Assembly (NCBI GenBank): GCA_963556495.2
Contig: OY747711.1
Coordinates: forward strand, 39,745,914 to 39,809,913
DNA length: 64,000 nucleotides
Source: Valencia hispanica
Lineage: Eukaryota; Chordata; Actinopteri; Cyprinodontiformes; Valenciidae
Direction of reading: 5' to 3'
The position numbers and the translations under genes were made by a program. The notes under the pieces were generated by a model. It was given only the letters and a program-made list of their open reading frames with translations. It did not search any database and was not told the DNA's origin. This document shows positions 51,430 through 62,243 of this stretch, one piece after another. The stretch's first letter is position 1, and each line of letters starts with the position of its first letter.

Positions 51430-51731
51430 GAATTTATTTGGGTCACATCAGACCAAATAACTGTCTTCTTGATGTCTCTCACATGTCTTTGAGATGAATT
51501 CCAGGCAATGTTTTGTATAATTTTTTTCTTGCCACTTTCCACTACAGCTTGGACTGGTTAAGAGCCTTGGCAACAGTTGTTGTATGTGGGCCTCACTCAT
51601 CCCTCAGTTTGTGAGTACAGCCAACTCAAGGCAGATTTGCATATGTGCCATACTCCTTGCCACACTCCAAGCAATGATTTATTGTATCTAATACAGTTTT
51701 GATTATTTGAAAGTTTGTAAAATATAAAAAA
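51430..51731 (-). mobile_element. Older Tc1-like relic, interrupted
   Basis: 'Gggtcacatcagaccaaata', 'tttttttcttgccactttcc' and 'catactccttgccacactcc' follow the order of the reverse complement of the transposase middle in old fish Tc1 copies. It ends at the insertion point of the intact element at 51734. Confidence 0.4.
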
Positions 51732-51733
51732 TA

Positions 51734-53226
51734 AACTCAGCAAAAAAAGAAACCTCCCTTTTTCAGGACTGTGTATTTCAACAATAATGTTGTAAAAACC
51801 CAACTTACTTTACACATCTTCATTGTAAAGGGCTTAAACAATGTTTTCCATGTATGTTCAATTAACCATAATCAATTAATTAACATGCACCTGTGGAATG
51901 GTCTTTAAGACCATAACAGCTTACAGAAAGTAGGCATTTAAGGTCACAGTTCTAAAAACGCAGGACACTAAAGAGACTCACCTACCGACTGTGAAAAACA
52001 CCCAAAGAAAGATGCCCAGGGTCCCTGCTCATCTGCGTGAATGTGCATTAGGCATGCTGCAGGGAGGCATGAGGACTGCTGATGTGGCTAGGGCAATAAA
52101 TTGCTATGTCCACACTGTGAGACGCCTAAGACAGCACTACAGGGAGACAGGAAGGACATCTGATCATCCTCACAGTGGAAGACCACGTGTAACAACACCT
52201 GCACAGGATTGGTACATCCGAATATCACACCTGCGTGACAGGTACAGGATGGTTACAACAACTGGCCGAGTCACACCAGGAACACACAATCCCTCCATCA
52301 GTGCTCAGACTGTCCGCAATAGGCTGAGAGAGGCTGGACTGAGGGCTTGTAGGCCTGTTGTAAGGCAGGTCCTTACCAGACATCACCAGCAACAACGTCG
52401 CCTATGGGCACAAACCCACCTTCGCTGGACCAGACAGGAGTGGCAAAAAGTGCTCTTCACTGATGAGTCACGGTTTTGTCTCACCAGGGGTGATGGACGG
52501 ATTCGTGTTTATCGGCGAAGGAATGAGCGTTACACCGAGGCCTGTACCCTGGAGCGGGATCGATTTGGAGGCGGGGGGTCCGTCATGGTCTGGGGCGGTA
52601 TATCACATCACCATCGGACTGAGCTTGTTGTCATTGCAGGCAATCTCAATGCCTTGCGGTACAGGGAAGACATCCTCCTCCCTCATGTGGTACCCTTTAT
52701 GCATGCTCATCCGGACATGATCCTCCAGCAGGACAATGCCACCAGCCATACTGCTTGTTCTGTGCGTGAGTTTCTGCATGACAGCAATGTCGGTGTTCTG
52801 CCATGGCCAGCGAAGAGCCCAGATCTCAATCCCATTGAGCACGTCTGGGACCTGTTGGATCGCAGGGTGAGGGCTAGGGCCATTCCCCCCAGAAATGTCC
52901 AAGAACTTGCAAGTGCATTGGTGGAAGAGTGGGGTAACATCTCACAGCAAGAACTGACAAATCTGGTCCAGTCCATGAGGAGGAGATGCACTGCAGTACT
53001 TCAAGCAGCTGGTGGCCACACCAGATACTGACTGGTACTTTTGATTTTGAGCCTCCCTTCATTCAAGGACACATTATTCTATTTCTGTTAGTCACATGTG
53101 AAACATTTTTAGTTTATGTCTTATGGTGTTGACTCTTTTATTGTTCATACAAATATTTACACACATTAAGTTTACTAAAAGTAAAAACAGTTGAAAGTCA
53201 GAGGACGTTTCTTTTTTTGCTGAGTT
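51734..53226 (+). mobile_element. Structurally complete Tc1-like transposon
   Basis: Both ends carry the same 20-bp sequence in inverted orientation: AACTCAGCAAAAAAAGAAAC at 51734-51753 and its complement at 53207-53226. The left flank is TA at 51732-51733; the right flank is AA, one base off the expected TA duplication. Length 1493 bp. The single gene inside has no interruption. Nearly identical elements are known to be abundant in many fishes. The intact gene and ends suggest a young insertion, unlike all other transposons in this window. Confidence 0.93.
51991..53031 (+). CDS. Tc1-like DD34E transposase, uninterrupted
   Basis: Cut-and-paste transposase of the Tc1/mariner superfamily: it binds the terminal repeats and inserts at TA. 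The 346 codons match the usual ~340. An N-terminal paired-type helix-turn-helix (about residues 12-50) is followed by the AT-hook-like SGRPR at 62-66 and a second helix-turn-helix (about 102-118). The catalytic triad is D158 (LFTDESRF), D248 (QQDNATSH) and E283 (LNPIEHVW), with exactly 34 residues between the last two. The Gly-rich box GGGGSVMVWGGI is at 193-204. The second Met (residue 8, base 52012) fits family starts better. No stop or frameshift, so it may be functional; activity cannot be read from sequence. Confidence 0.95.
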   Translation: MKNTQRKMPRVPAHLRECALGMLQGGMRTADVARAINCYVHTVRRLRQHYRETGRTSDHPHSGRPRVTTPAQDWYIRISHLRDRYRMVTTTGRVTPGTHNPSISAQTVRNRLREAGLRACRPVVRQVLTRHHQQQRRLWAQTHLRWTRQEWQKVLFTDESRFCLTRGDGRIRVYRRRNERYTEACTLERDRFGGGGSVMVWGGISHHHRTELVVIAGNLNALRYREDILLPHVVPFMHAHPDMILQQDNATSHTACSVREFLHDSNVGVLPWPAKSPDLNPIEHVWDLLDRRVRARAIPPRNVQELASALVEEWGNISQQELTNLVQSMRRRCTAVLQAAGGHTRY

Positions 53227-53387
53227 AATATATATTTTCACTTTGACTTTAATCTTATCAAAATTATTTATCATGATTTTATTTACAAAACCACTAAGAT
53301 TATGAAACATCCAAAGGGGATTTACAAAAATCTGAAGATGCATGGTGCTCCTGGCAATTATTTTAGATCAATATTTTGAATTGCACT

Positions 53388-53446
53388 ATTTTTATCCACT
53401 TATCGCATAACCGGGTCGCAGAAGCAGAGGACTATGTGGAGCTTCA
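53388..53446 (-). repeat. Possible RTE/Rex3-like tail fragment, minus orientation
   Basis: 'Tttatccacttatcgcataa' followed by ccgggtcgcagaagcag resembles the reverse complement of the tails at 11003 and 21505. Very short. Confidence 0.3.
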
Positions 53447-53738
53447 GTATATTCATTTCAACAAGTCTGAATGTGACTCAACATCAACACTGGGGCAACA
53501 AACAGACAAGCTTACACAAGGCAGGATCTCTGCTGTCTCTAACAGCAATAAAACATGTTGCACTGCGCTATAAATATTCTTCACAGATTATGATTGTCAC
53601 TTACAAAATACCCATGGGTTTTATCTGACTGTACCACAGCAATGGTTTCACACGTATTCATTTATTTGTTTAAAATGCTGTGTGGAACTCCAAGACATAA
53701 ATTAAATTCAGTGTGGTTAGTTGTGTTAATTGACACTA

Positions 53739-54171
53739 CAGTGGACCCCCAGTATTCACAGGGGGTTAGGGACCACAGCTGCCAACAAATTACTGAGAAC
53801 CCGTTTAAAAAGACTTATAACTGCCTATTTTAATAGCTCAAACACCAAATATACCTGAATATGTGTTCATTCCCACAGTTGAAGCTGTCTTGGCACTACC
53901 ACAGAAGCTGACATCTACTGCCTTTCTTATCTCCGCTCTTAGTGGTACAGCTAATCAAGCACTTCTGGATTGGCTTCTTTGCAAACTCCACCCAATAGCT
54001 TATCAACTAGCATTGTGTCTAGGTATTTCAGCTTCCCAGAATGCATTTTCTTTTCAATATTTTAGATATGCTCTTAAGAAAAAGTCTGTGAATAGGACTC
54101 CAACGATGTTGGAGTTACGTTCTACAGAATAATTTGCGAATACTGAACTGCAAAAAGGCAGGGGTCCACTG
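53739..54171. mobile_element. Tigger-type miniature inverted-repeat element, copy 2
   Basis: The left end is CAGTGGACCCCCAGTATTCA and the right end is AGGGGTCCACTG, with TA before and TT after. Its interior matches copy 1 (5046-5459) in inverted orientation, for example GGATTGGCTTCTTTGCAAAC here against TTTGCAAAGCAGCCAATCCA there. Length 433 bp; an 89-codon frame inside has no meaning. Confidence 0.85.
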
Positions 54172-57100
54172 TTCTTCTCACTTCTGGAGAGCCTTGTGAT
54201 ATATGATCTTTAATTAAACCAGGCTTGGGATAGATAGTTGGTGACTCGTGGATATAAGTGATTCCTAAACTAATATGGATTTCTTTCTCCTGCCTCCATA
54301 ATTGCCAGCTAATTTATGCACCAAATTATTTCAACAAATGTTGGTGTCTATGAACTAAGCAGACTATAGGCTAAAGTAACAAATCAGGCCCTCTTAAAGA
54401 TGGACATACATGGAGTTTCCTTCAGCTAAATTGAAATAATGTTATGAAGTTGTATAGAAATCAGCTGGTTTTCTTTAGATAACTTTTAACCAGCTGGAAG
54501 CAGTTGACCAGCGTGTGACTGTATTGTATTATAATTTTGGACTGAATGTAACTTGATCTGAATCTAAATGACGATATAGTTTGATTATATTGGCATGAAC
54601 TGGACTGATTAGATCGTTTCAATATGAATAGGACATGTTTTCTTGTAAACTACGTTGAGATAAGCTTTGCTGTAAATTGCCACAATATACAGTACATGAA
54701 TTGACCTGAATATACAGTCTGTAACTATTAAAACACCCCTTTGATTTATACTTTTATGCAAAGGGGTTGATTTTCTTGTTTCTAATTCTTTATAAAATTC
54801 AACACATTTAAATCTCTAGTTTGAATTCTCAGGTTCAGCATTACGTACGATAGTTTACATAGCAATAAAAAGCATCTATCATGCACGTATTTACCTTAAT
54901 GCTAAAAAGATGTGTTTTAAGGAGACGGGGGGGGGGGGGGGGGGGGGGGTGTATGTTCCCTGAACAAGCTTTTGTCTGACGCCCATGTCACCTCGTCCTT
55001 CTCTCTTAGACTTGCAAACACCCACACACACTTTAGAGCAGGTTACTCTGTGTCAGTGACTGTTCTCTGTTGAGAGGTTGTGGGCGATGTGATGATTTCG
55101 AGTTACTGTGGCAATTCTCTGTTGCCGCGGTGACGCTTTTCTCGACATCCAAAATGCAGTCTGCAATCACAGACACCCGCGTGCTGCTGACTAACACCCG
55201 TACTCAGTGCTGTAGAGGGGAGACGGGATAAGCAACATGTCAGTGCAGTCGCAATTAAACGGACCCACACATGCACAGCTCAAAGCATAAAGGCTCTTGA
55301 TCTGTTGGAGTAAATACTACATCCAAATAATTATTTTGACTTTTGTTTTTCACTCCTAAACCTGATTCTGTTCAGGTGTACAAATAATTTACTTTTAGAC
55401 TCATAAATCCCAAGAACAATATTCCAGAGGTCCTGCTCTTTGTCTGCACTCTCTCTAGCAACCTTTAGTCTGATCTTTATGCTTTTCTCAGATTAAATGT
55501 TTCCTCTAGGCCCTCCTTCCATGACAGGTAAACGTGTGTACCAGTAATCTCTTTCTAATTGTACAGTCACATATTTTCATATCATATCAAGATCCTAATG
55601 TAAGTCCCTGGATGACATTTACATTTTTTGGAGTGCTCTTTTTAGTATTGTGATCTGCTTTCAGGGTAAACTTGATTGGACAGACTTGGGCATGTTTGCA
55701 GTTGTTTTGAATGTACATATCAATATAATGTTAATTGTAATTTATTTTGCTTGTAATTGTAAGCACATTCAATGAAATTAGATTTGGATCTTTAGACATA
55801 CCGTTTGGGAACTATTTCTGTGTAAAGATAACTATTCTAGCTAAAACTGACATTCTGCACATGATCCAAAGGTCCAAAGAACATTAATACTTTGCAAGGC
55901 ATTGTAGCTCATTGTCACACTTGAAAATCTATGTTTTAGGGTCGGAATTAAGCTTTCTTTCTTGTGTGTTCTTTCTTGCGATATGTAGATTGTATGCAAA
56001 TCATACATCAAAAGATCATTTAAGTGTTAGAATAGGTTTAAGAGATTGGATGTGAAATGTGTTTGAAAAAACTGGACAAGCGTTCATTGAAAAAGCTGTT
56101 TGTGCTTAAATTAAGAGATGGCAAGATTTGGCTGATTAAATAAAACGGTAAAATTACGAGTGAATTAAATATGAATGGTGGCAAATGAAAGCCAAAGTCA
56201 CCTTAATCTGGAAGCTAAAATGTAAAGTGGAAGCGATTAAAAGAGTACCAATAACACCAGTCAGAAAGCATTAATTGAGCAGAGACCAGTAACTGGAACT
56301 GTGAAGTGTGACTCATTGGCAGCAAACCCTGGCTCACACTAACACAAGTTTATCACTTCCATTCTCCCTCTTTGTCTATCACCATTATGTCTTATTTTCT
56401 CAGCCACTCACATGCCTTTGCTTGCTGTACACACACCCACAATCATTGTCATAAAAGCATACTCATCTTCCACATGCCTGGATGTTTGAGCTCCCTTCAT
56501 CTCCCTTTAATCTAGAGACAGACACTGTAAATACTCACAAAAACACACACACACACAAATCCACACGGCCTACCCCCTCCCACCTTGACATTCAAGCAGT
56601 CCTGCAGCCACACAAGAGCTCCACCCTGTGCCGCTCGCCCACCTGCCGTACCGCATGGCAGCAACTCGGAGCGAGAATGCATCTTTTCAACCTCTCAGAG
56701 TGAGAAGCACTTAAGGAAAAGTGCCATGTCTCTCAAGCACGTCACTCAAAATGTTTTTCCCCCCTTTTTGCAGCTTGCATCTGCTCTCACATTCACATCT
56801 TCTGCAGGTAAGGGACATGTTGGTGCGTCTGTGACCTTTCCCCAGGAATGTGGTGAAAAGTACGTTATTTAAATGCCAGAAAGCTTTAAAAAAAGAGCTG
56901 CTAACATGTTAATGCACATATTCTTGCCAAAGAAATTAACTCAAAGAGAATTAAGACACAGCAACAGCTTTAGGAATTATTTTTAAAAGTATCTTTCAAT
57001 TTAAGCACCTATTAGATGAGCTATTTTCTTGAAAACATAGTTTTCCATAGATTTCCATGATCTAAATTTTTTTCATTTCAATATATTTGGTCAGTTGTAT
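54172..57100. other. Intergenic stretch
   Basis: No gene seen. It holds a 23-base G run at 54927-54949 and, near 55890-55916, a single TTTGCAAGGCATTGTA like a lone Tc1 end. 56170-56340 is repeat-free. Confidence 0.4.
54927..54949. repeat. Poly-G tract (23 G)
   Basis: Longest homopolymer in the window. Confidence 0.95.
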
Positions 57101-57149
57101 CATGTCTTTCAGAGAGAACATGGCAAAGAAACTACATTCACTGAATGGA

Positions 57150-57590
57150 CTAACTTCAGACCTAGACCACATGTCAGAACCGATTATCAGCTGTGGGTGA
57201 AGTGTTTCACTGGATGACAAGGAGGACAAGAATCTCTCTGCATTGTGGTCAATGAATAATTTGGCTCAGAACACGATAAAGACAAAGACAAGGATTGTTG
57301 ACTTTAGGATCCACAGAGCTGACCCACCTACTCTCTACATAAAAGGTGAGAGTGTTCAGAATTTCACATACCTGGACACTGTGATCGCTTCTTCTGTGAT
57401 CTTTGCTGACCTATCATGGACTGCAAACACCTCCACCATTATCATTTGCACTACCTATAGAGCTAAGAAGAAATATCATCTACGAGTGACTGGTGGTGAC
57501 CTTTTACTGCTCATCTATCTAGAGCATCATAACATACTGCGTCACTGCCCTCTGTAATATGCTACTGGTTCATGAAAACCAGGACCAACA
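57150..57590 (+). pseudogene. Rex1-type LINE reverse transcriptase fragment
   Basis: Reading from about 57243, NNLAQNTIKTKTRIVDFR, YIKGESVQNFTYLDTVI, DLSWTANTSTIIICTTYRAK and LLLIYLEHHNILRHCPL follow the thumb region after the catalytic box in Rex1/Babar-like fish LINEs. The palm domain is absent, and the copy is truncated on both sides. Confidence 0.7.
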
Positions 57591-57819
57591 GAGTCAGAAA
57601 CTGTCTTTTCTTCGCCATAATTCGACACTACAAAACACATGTTCCACCTAATTTGCATAACTCTTACATGCATACAACACACGCATACTACCACACACCG
57701 CAATGTGCTAAACTACGATAGAAACCTTGCACATCTGTACATTCCAGTATTTATTTTTTGCTATTGATTGTACAGTAACTTGTGGTACATGTACATGCCG
57801 CCACCTGGGAAGCTGTTTG

Positions 57820-58300
57820 CTGGAAAATACATAAATAGGAGTGTGTTGAAAAGATGGAAGGAGTTATTTCAAAAGCTCATGAACAAAGAAATTGAGCAAG
57901 CGAAAAAGAAAGACTTGTTTTCAAGAAAAAGGGTGAGATGCTGGGCTGTGGTAGCTACAGAGATGTAAAGTTGATGAGCCATGCTGTGATGTAAAAAGTT
58001 GTTAAAGTTAGGATAGGAATTACTGATAAGTCAGCAGCAGGAGGGTTTTGTGCTGAGAGAGAGCTCTACAAATGCAATATTTGCTTTGAGGGTGTTGACA
58101 AAGAAGTGAGGAAAGTCAGAGGGAACTGCCCTGTGTCTTTTTTGTGGATCAAGAGAAAGTAAAGTGTCACATACGTAGAGAGGAGATGTGTTACTGTATG
58201 AGAAGGTCAGGTGGGGTTGAGAATCATGTGAGGGTGGTGCAGGACACGAACAAGGACAGAGAAACGGTAGTGAGGTGTAACAGGAAGCACACCTTGCTAA
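57820..58300 (+). pseudogene. RTE-type LINE reverse transcriptase fragment, part 1
   Basis: Near 57843 VLKRWKELFQKLMNKEIEQA is the lead-in to the reverse transcriptase of RTE-type fish elements. After a deletion, bases 58105-58280 correspond to the block that normally reads as a QRELHCVFVDLEKAYDRVPRE-like stretch, here frameshifted: 'cagagggaactgccctgtgt', 'ggagatgtgttactgtatga', 'gggtggtgcaggacacgaac'. The catalytic FADD-type box is missing. Confidence 0.65.
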
Positions 58301-59695
58301 AACTTCTCTGTCAGTTCACATAAGTCTTTGAAATCACCAAGAAGCTTTCTTAGCAAATGTAACAGGTCTCTGTGTTCTTTTTGGTCAACAGTAGTTTTCA
58401 CCTTGGAACTACCACATGGATGCAATTTTGCCCTGGAAGAACCATGGATGGGAACTTTAAGTAACTTTGGTAGGCCGGCTACTCCTAGGAAGGTTCTCCA
58501 TTGTCCATGTTCTCTCTATTTGTTGATGAGGTTTCTCTGTCTTTAACTCTAGTCCCAAAGACTTAACACTGCATTTTTCGGCTGTCGTAGACAAAATCTT
58601 CGTCATGAAAGTCCAGTGTGACGGGCCCTCCAACAGCTTATTGAGCATTCTCTGGTCCAAATCCAGTCACTGACAGTCTTCAAGAAGTTTCAGAAAATCT
58701 ACAACTCCGGTCTGCAGTTGACCAATGAAAACACTCCGAGGGAGTGACACGAAAAACTAGTAACGAGAGTAAAATGCGACAGTAGCAGTATCAACATTAG
58801 CAACAATGGAGGCTACACAAGATCGTGGAGCAACAAAGAAGCCGAATCTATTGAGCTGTATCTGTTGGCTTTCAGTGACCTATGCTTTCGGCAACGTATG
58901 CTCATGACATTGGCATGTCCTACTGGAGCAAAACGCTGTGCAGTTTGACTCACTGAAATCGGAGGACCATACAGCGTGCCACCACTCCAGAGTTTGCACA
59001 GTGTGACATGAAGCAATCCTTTCAGACAGCCAAAAAACACACAGTGTGAACTGGGCATTAGAAATGGCCATGTAAACCTCACCAGACATTTTGATTACAT
59101 TTTTTTGTCCTTGAGAGTTAGACACAAAGCTGATTATAGCTTTTTTATTTTTTATAGAAGGTAAACAAAATGAACAGATGTCAAACAAGTACATCAGAAA
59201 CCTCGCTCGGTATGAGGGGTTCAGATGAAATGCTATACGATCTCACACTAATCAAACTAATTGTGTATCTAATTGCATTTTAGTGGCATAGGAAGACTAT
59301 ATTGCACCTATGTGCCACTGTGAGGGAATTCTCACATGTGCCACCAGAATGTTGCAGCAATGACCAACAGACTATTTGATTTCAGACTATGCAATGCCGA
59401 CACTGTCCTGATCAAAATTAACTTTCTGATTAATTTAGCCAATAATAATTTGACCAATCTGGTGCACTCGTATACTGTGTACAGAGCAGGGACAATTAAT
59501 TCTCAGACCATCAGTTGATCCTTAACTAAGGAAAAGATTAATAAAACAATGATGTGAAAGCATTAGTGGTGCCCCCTGTTCATTCGCAGTATATAAAATG
59601 GGGACACATCAAATGATCAAACTAAATTTAAAGGCGGGTGCTTCATTCTCTCACCTTTAGACCCATGTAAGACTCACTTGGCAGCGCGACAGCCT
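58301..59695. other. Non-coding stretch between two RTE-like LINE pieces
   Basis: About 1.4 kb unlike the RTE element. The part 58730-59060 is less AT-rich, has 'aacaatggaggctacacaag', and may be a DNA-transposon fragment, but I cannot name it. No intact gene. Confidence 0.35.
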
Positions 59696-59840
59696 ACACG
59701 GTGAGATAAGAACCAGCTTTAGAGGAAAAAGGTTGTGATGGTTTGGACATGTGGAGGAGGGACAGTGGACATATCAAATGATGTTGGACATGGAGCTGCC
59801 ACGAAGGAGGAAAAAAGAAAGACCACACAGGATGTTCATA
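59696..59840 (+). pseudogene. RTE-type LINE ORF2 C-terminal fragment, part 2
   Basis: Bases 59727-59835 translate, with frameshifts, to WFGHVEEGQWTYQMMLDMEL and PRRRKKERPHRMFID. This matches the WFGHV...RRKRGRP...FMD ending of RTE-like fish LINEs, in the same orientation as the fragment at 57820-58300. Confidence 0.6.
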
Positions 59841-61430
59841 GATTGGGGATATTCCAAAGGTTGATGTGACTAATGTATGCAGAAACATAAACCTGATTAC
59901 ATCAAGAAATTAAGTCCATGAAGAAATGTTGAAAAATACTATGGATAAATCCTAATTTTTTTGTGAATTTTATGTCAACATTTTTATATAATGTGTAAAT
60001 AACCCCAATTCTTGCAGAGAAAGTGGTATGCAATAGTCGAAGCTAACCTTTAGTTTTGGGTCTTACGCAGGAATTCTTTAAGAAAAGATGTGAAAATATT
60101 TGTTCTTATTTCTCACTTATTTTCCAGATATGGTAAACCATTAATACAGATGAAGTTAATGACTGGTAGGGCTAGATAAAGCAGTCTCAGTTTAACAATG
60201 CAGTTCATCGATGTCAACCACTGTACATTTAAAGCTGACTGGCTCAAATTAACAGCAAAACAGACAAAGGATGAACTGCATATAAAAACAAATGAGCAGG
60301 GAAAAGTAATGTCTTAAAACTGTTGTAAAAGTAAATTGCATAGTAAAATGAACAATTCCTGAAAATGATTTTGAATGTTTTTTTTTATTTTGTCCTTACA
60401 TTCTTATTTTGTGGAACTTGAACCAATTGTTTGATCTAAGACGCTTTCATTTTGCACTGCCTCACCTGTCATACATAACTTTTTCAACATAACTTTTTTT
60501 TTAAGTAGCAGTACTGTAAGTTCACTAAAGACTGCTGATTGCTTCATGCCAATACGAAAGGAAAGAAAGCTTTATAGAAAGAAAATAAAACAAAAGGTGA
60601 TTTCATTGGTGTTGGAAGTAGCCATTAAGGAAATGAATTCGTCCTTGGGGGCTCTTTTCTTCACTTGATCTAATAATAGGAAGATCTTACTCTGAAGAAA
60701 GCCTAGAGAGACTGGAAAGGTGCAAACTATTCACTCAAGTATTCATGCAACTAAAATAACATCACTCTCAGGTCAAGTTTAATTTAATGCATATGCCATG
60801 GAGGAGTATGCTTACCTTATAGCAGAAAAAATTTAGTTTTAAACTAGACAGACAGATAATCTTTACATGATTTAAAGCTTTTATTTCTGTTAATATTCAT
60901 GATTATTGCTAACAGCACAAAAAACATCAGTTTTTCAGACTAGTAGAACATTGCATATGATCAACATAACTATTTTGTCTTTAAACAGAAAGGTTTTGGT
61001 TGACTATAAAGTCACGGGAAAGACTGCTGATAGACAGTTGTCCAGCAAAGTTAAGTGAAAGGAAAAAGTGTGGTACAAAAAGGTGCGCAAACAACAGGAA
61101 AACCCACGCTCCGGATAGGATTGTGCAAAAAAAACAAAAACATCCAGAGTTTGTAGGATTTAGAAGGCATGGACTTCAGCTGGAGTCGGTGCTTCACCAT
61201 CACACATTTATTTGTAGACTATGTCCAATTCTAGCCTTTCCTGCGTTTAAGCCACTCCTAAATCACTATGTGAGAAGCTATAGAGCTGGGCCAAGGATAA
61301 AACGGACTGGACTGTAAATTTTGCCTTACATGTGGAAAGTGTCTGGTGGAAGAGAAGAGATTTGATTTTCTAGTATGACATAGGATCTTCCCACACTGCT
61401 GAAATTAACTGCTTTAATGACCAGTGAATC
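59841..61430. other. Intergenic stretch
   Basis: No gene or named repeat supported. Confidence 0.35.
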
Positions 61431-61436
61431 ACTGTG

Positions 61437-61560
61437 CTTGATTGAATCCCATAGAGAAGCTTTGGCCTATTGTCAAGATGAAGATGAGAGAAACCAGAGC
61501 TAACAATGCAGACAAGCTGATGGCCACTCTAGAAACTGTCCAGTCAACCAGGTCAACCAA
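61437..61560 (+). pseudogene. Tc1-like transposase C-terminal fragment
   Basis: From 61445 the frame reads NPIEKLWPIVKMKMRETRAN and NADKLMATLETVQ, the region around the catalytic Glu of a Tc1-like transposase. It lies ~240 bp beyond the stop of the minus-strand gene. Confidence 0.6.
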
Positions 61561-61797
61561 CTGCTTGGCTTTAATAGGAAGCTGAACACATTTCATTGCA
61601 ATAGTGCAAACCAGATTTACTCTAGCCTCCAGTCAGTTGAGAAACTGCAATTTTTGGCACATACCAATCGATTTTTCTATAGCCCCAGTGGTTGCAGTTC
61701 ATGTTTTGCTGTTCTGCCAACAAATCAATACAAATCTTATTTCTGAGTGAATTACAAACAATAAGGTTCATCTTTTCAACTATATCAGCGCAGGTTT

Positions 61798-62243
61798 TCA
61801 TTTCCCTTCAGCAGAATTCTGACTTCTTGACCCTTCTGCACTTGCTGAATCCTGATGTGTGTGACTGAGGCTTTCCTCTGGCTCTGTTTCGACAATACTC
61901 CATTTTAAACTTACATCTTTTTCGCTGCTTCTCTTTGCCTCTTCCCCTTTCGTTTTTATTTCCGCTCTTCCTTGATCAGACGTTCCCTGTGCCTTGTCTA
62001 AAAGTTGCCCATCTCCACTGTTTTCTACAGCTTTTCTCACCGCTGTCTTGTTTTTACTTTGTAGATCAGTTCTGTGGATTGCTAGTCTCTCTCGAGCATT
62101 GATAAAGTAGTTCTCAAGCTCTGCCACAGGTCCTTTTTCAGAAAAAAGGTGGTCCAGATATGCCTGAGCGTAGTGATCTGAGGTGATGAGGTCGAGGTTA
62201 ACTTGGGAGGAGATGCTTGGCCCAGAACTTTGCTTTCTTCGAC
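61798..62243 (-). CDS. Unidentified gene, terminal exon with hydrophilic tail
   Basis: The acceptor is GTTTACCAG. The exon runs 148 codons to TGA. It opens with a basic RRKQSSGP, then helical SDHYAQAYLDHLFSEKG and AELENYFINARERLAIH. The tail is low-complexity, with many Lys/Glu/Ser and a Glu/Ser-rich end, and is likely disordered. Confidence 0.8.

Noticed and set aside
52463..53062. Frames of 62-99 codons overlapping the transposase
   Set aside because: Shadows of the real 346-codon gene in other frames.
58880..59194. 104-codon minus-strand frame
   Set aside because: No motif; lies in the insert between LINE pieces and may be a transposon fragment, but cannot be supported as a gene.
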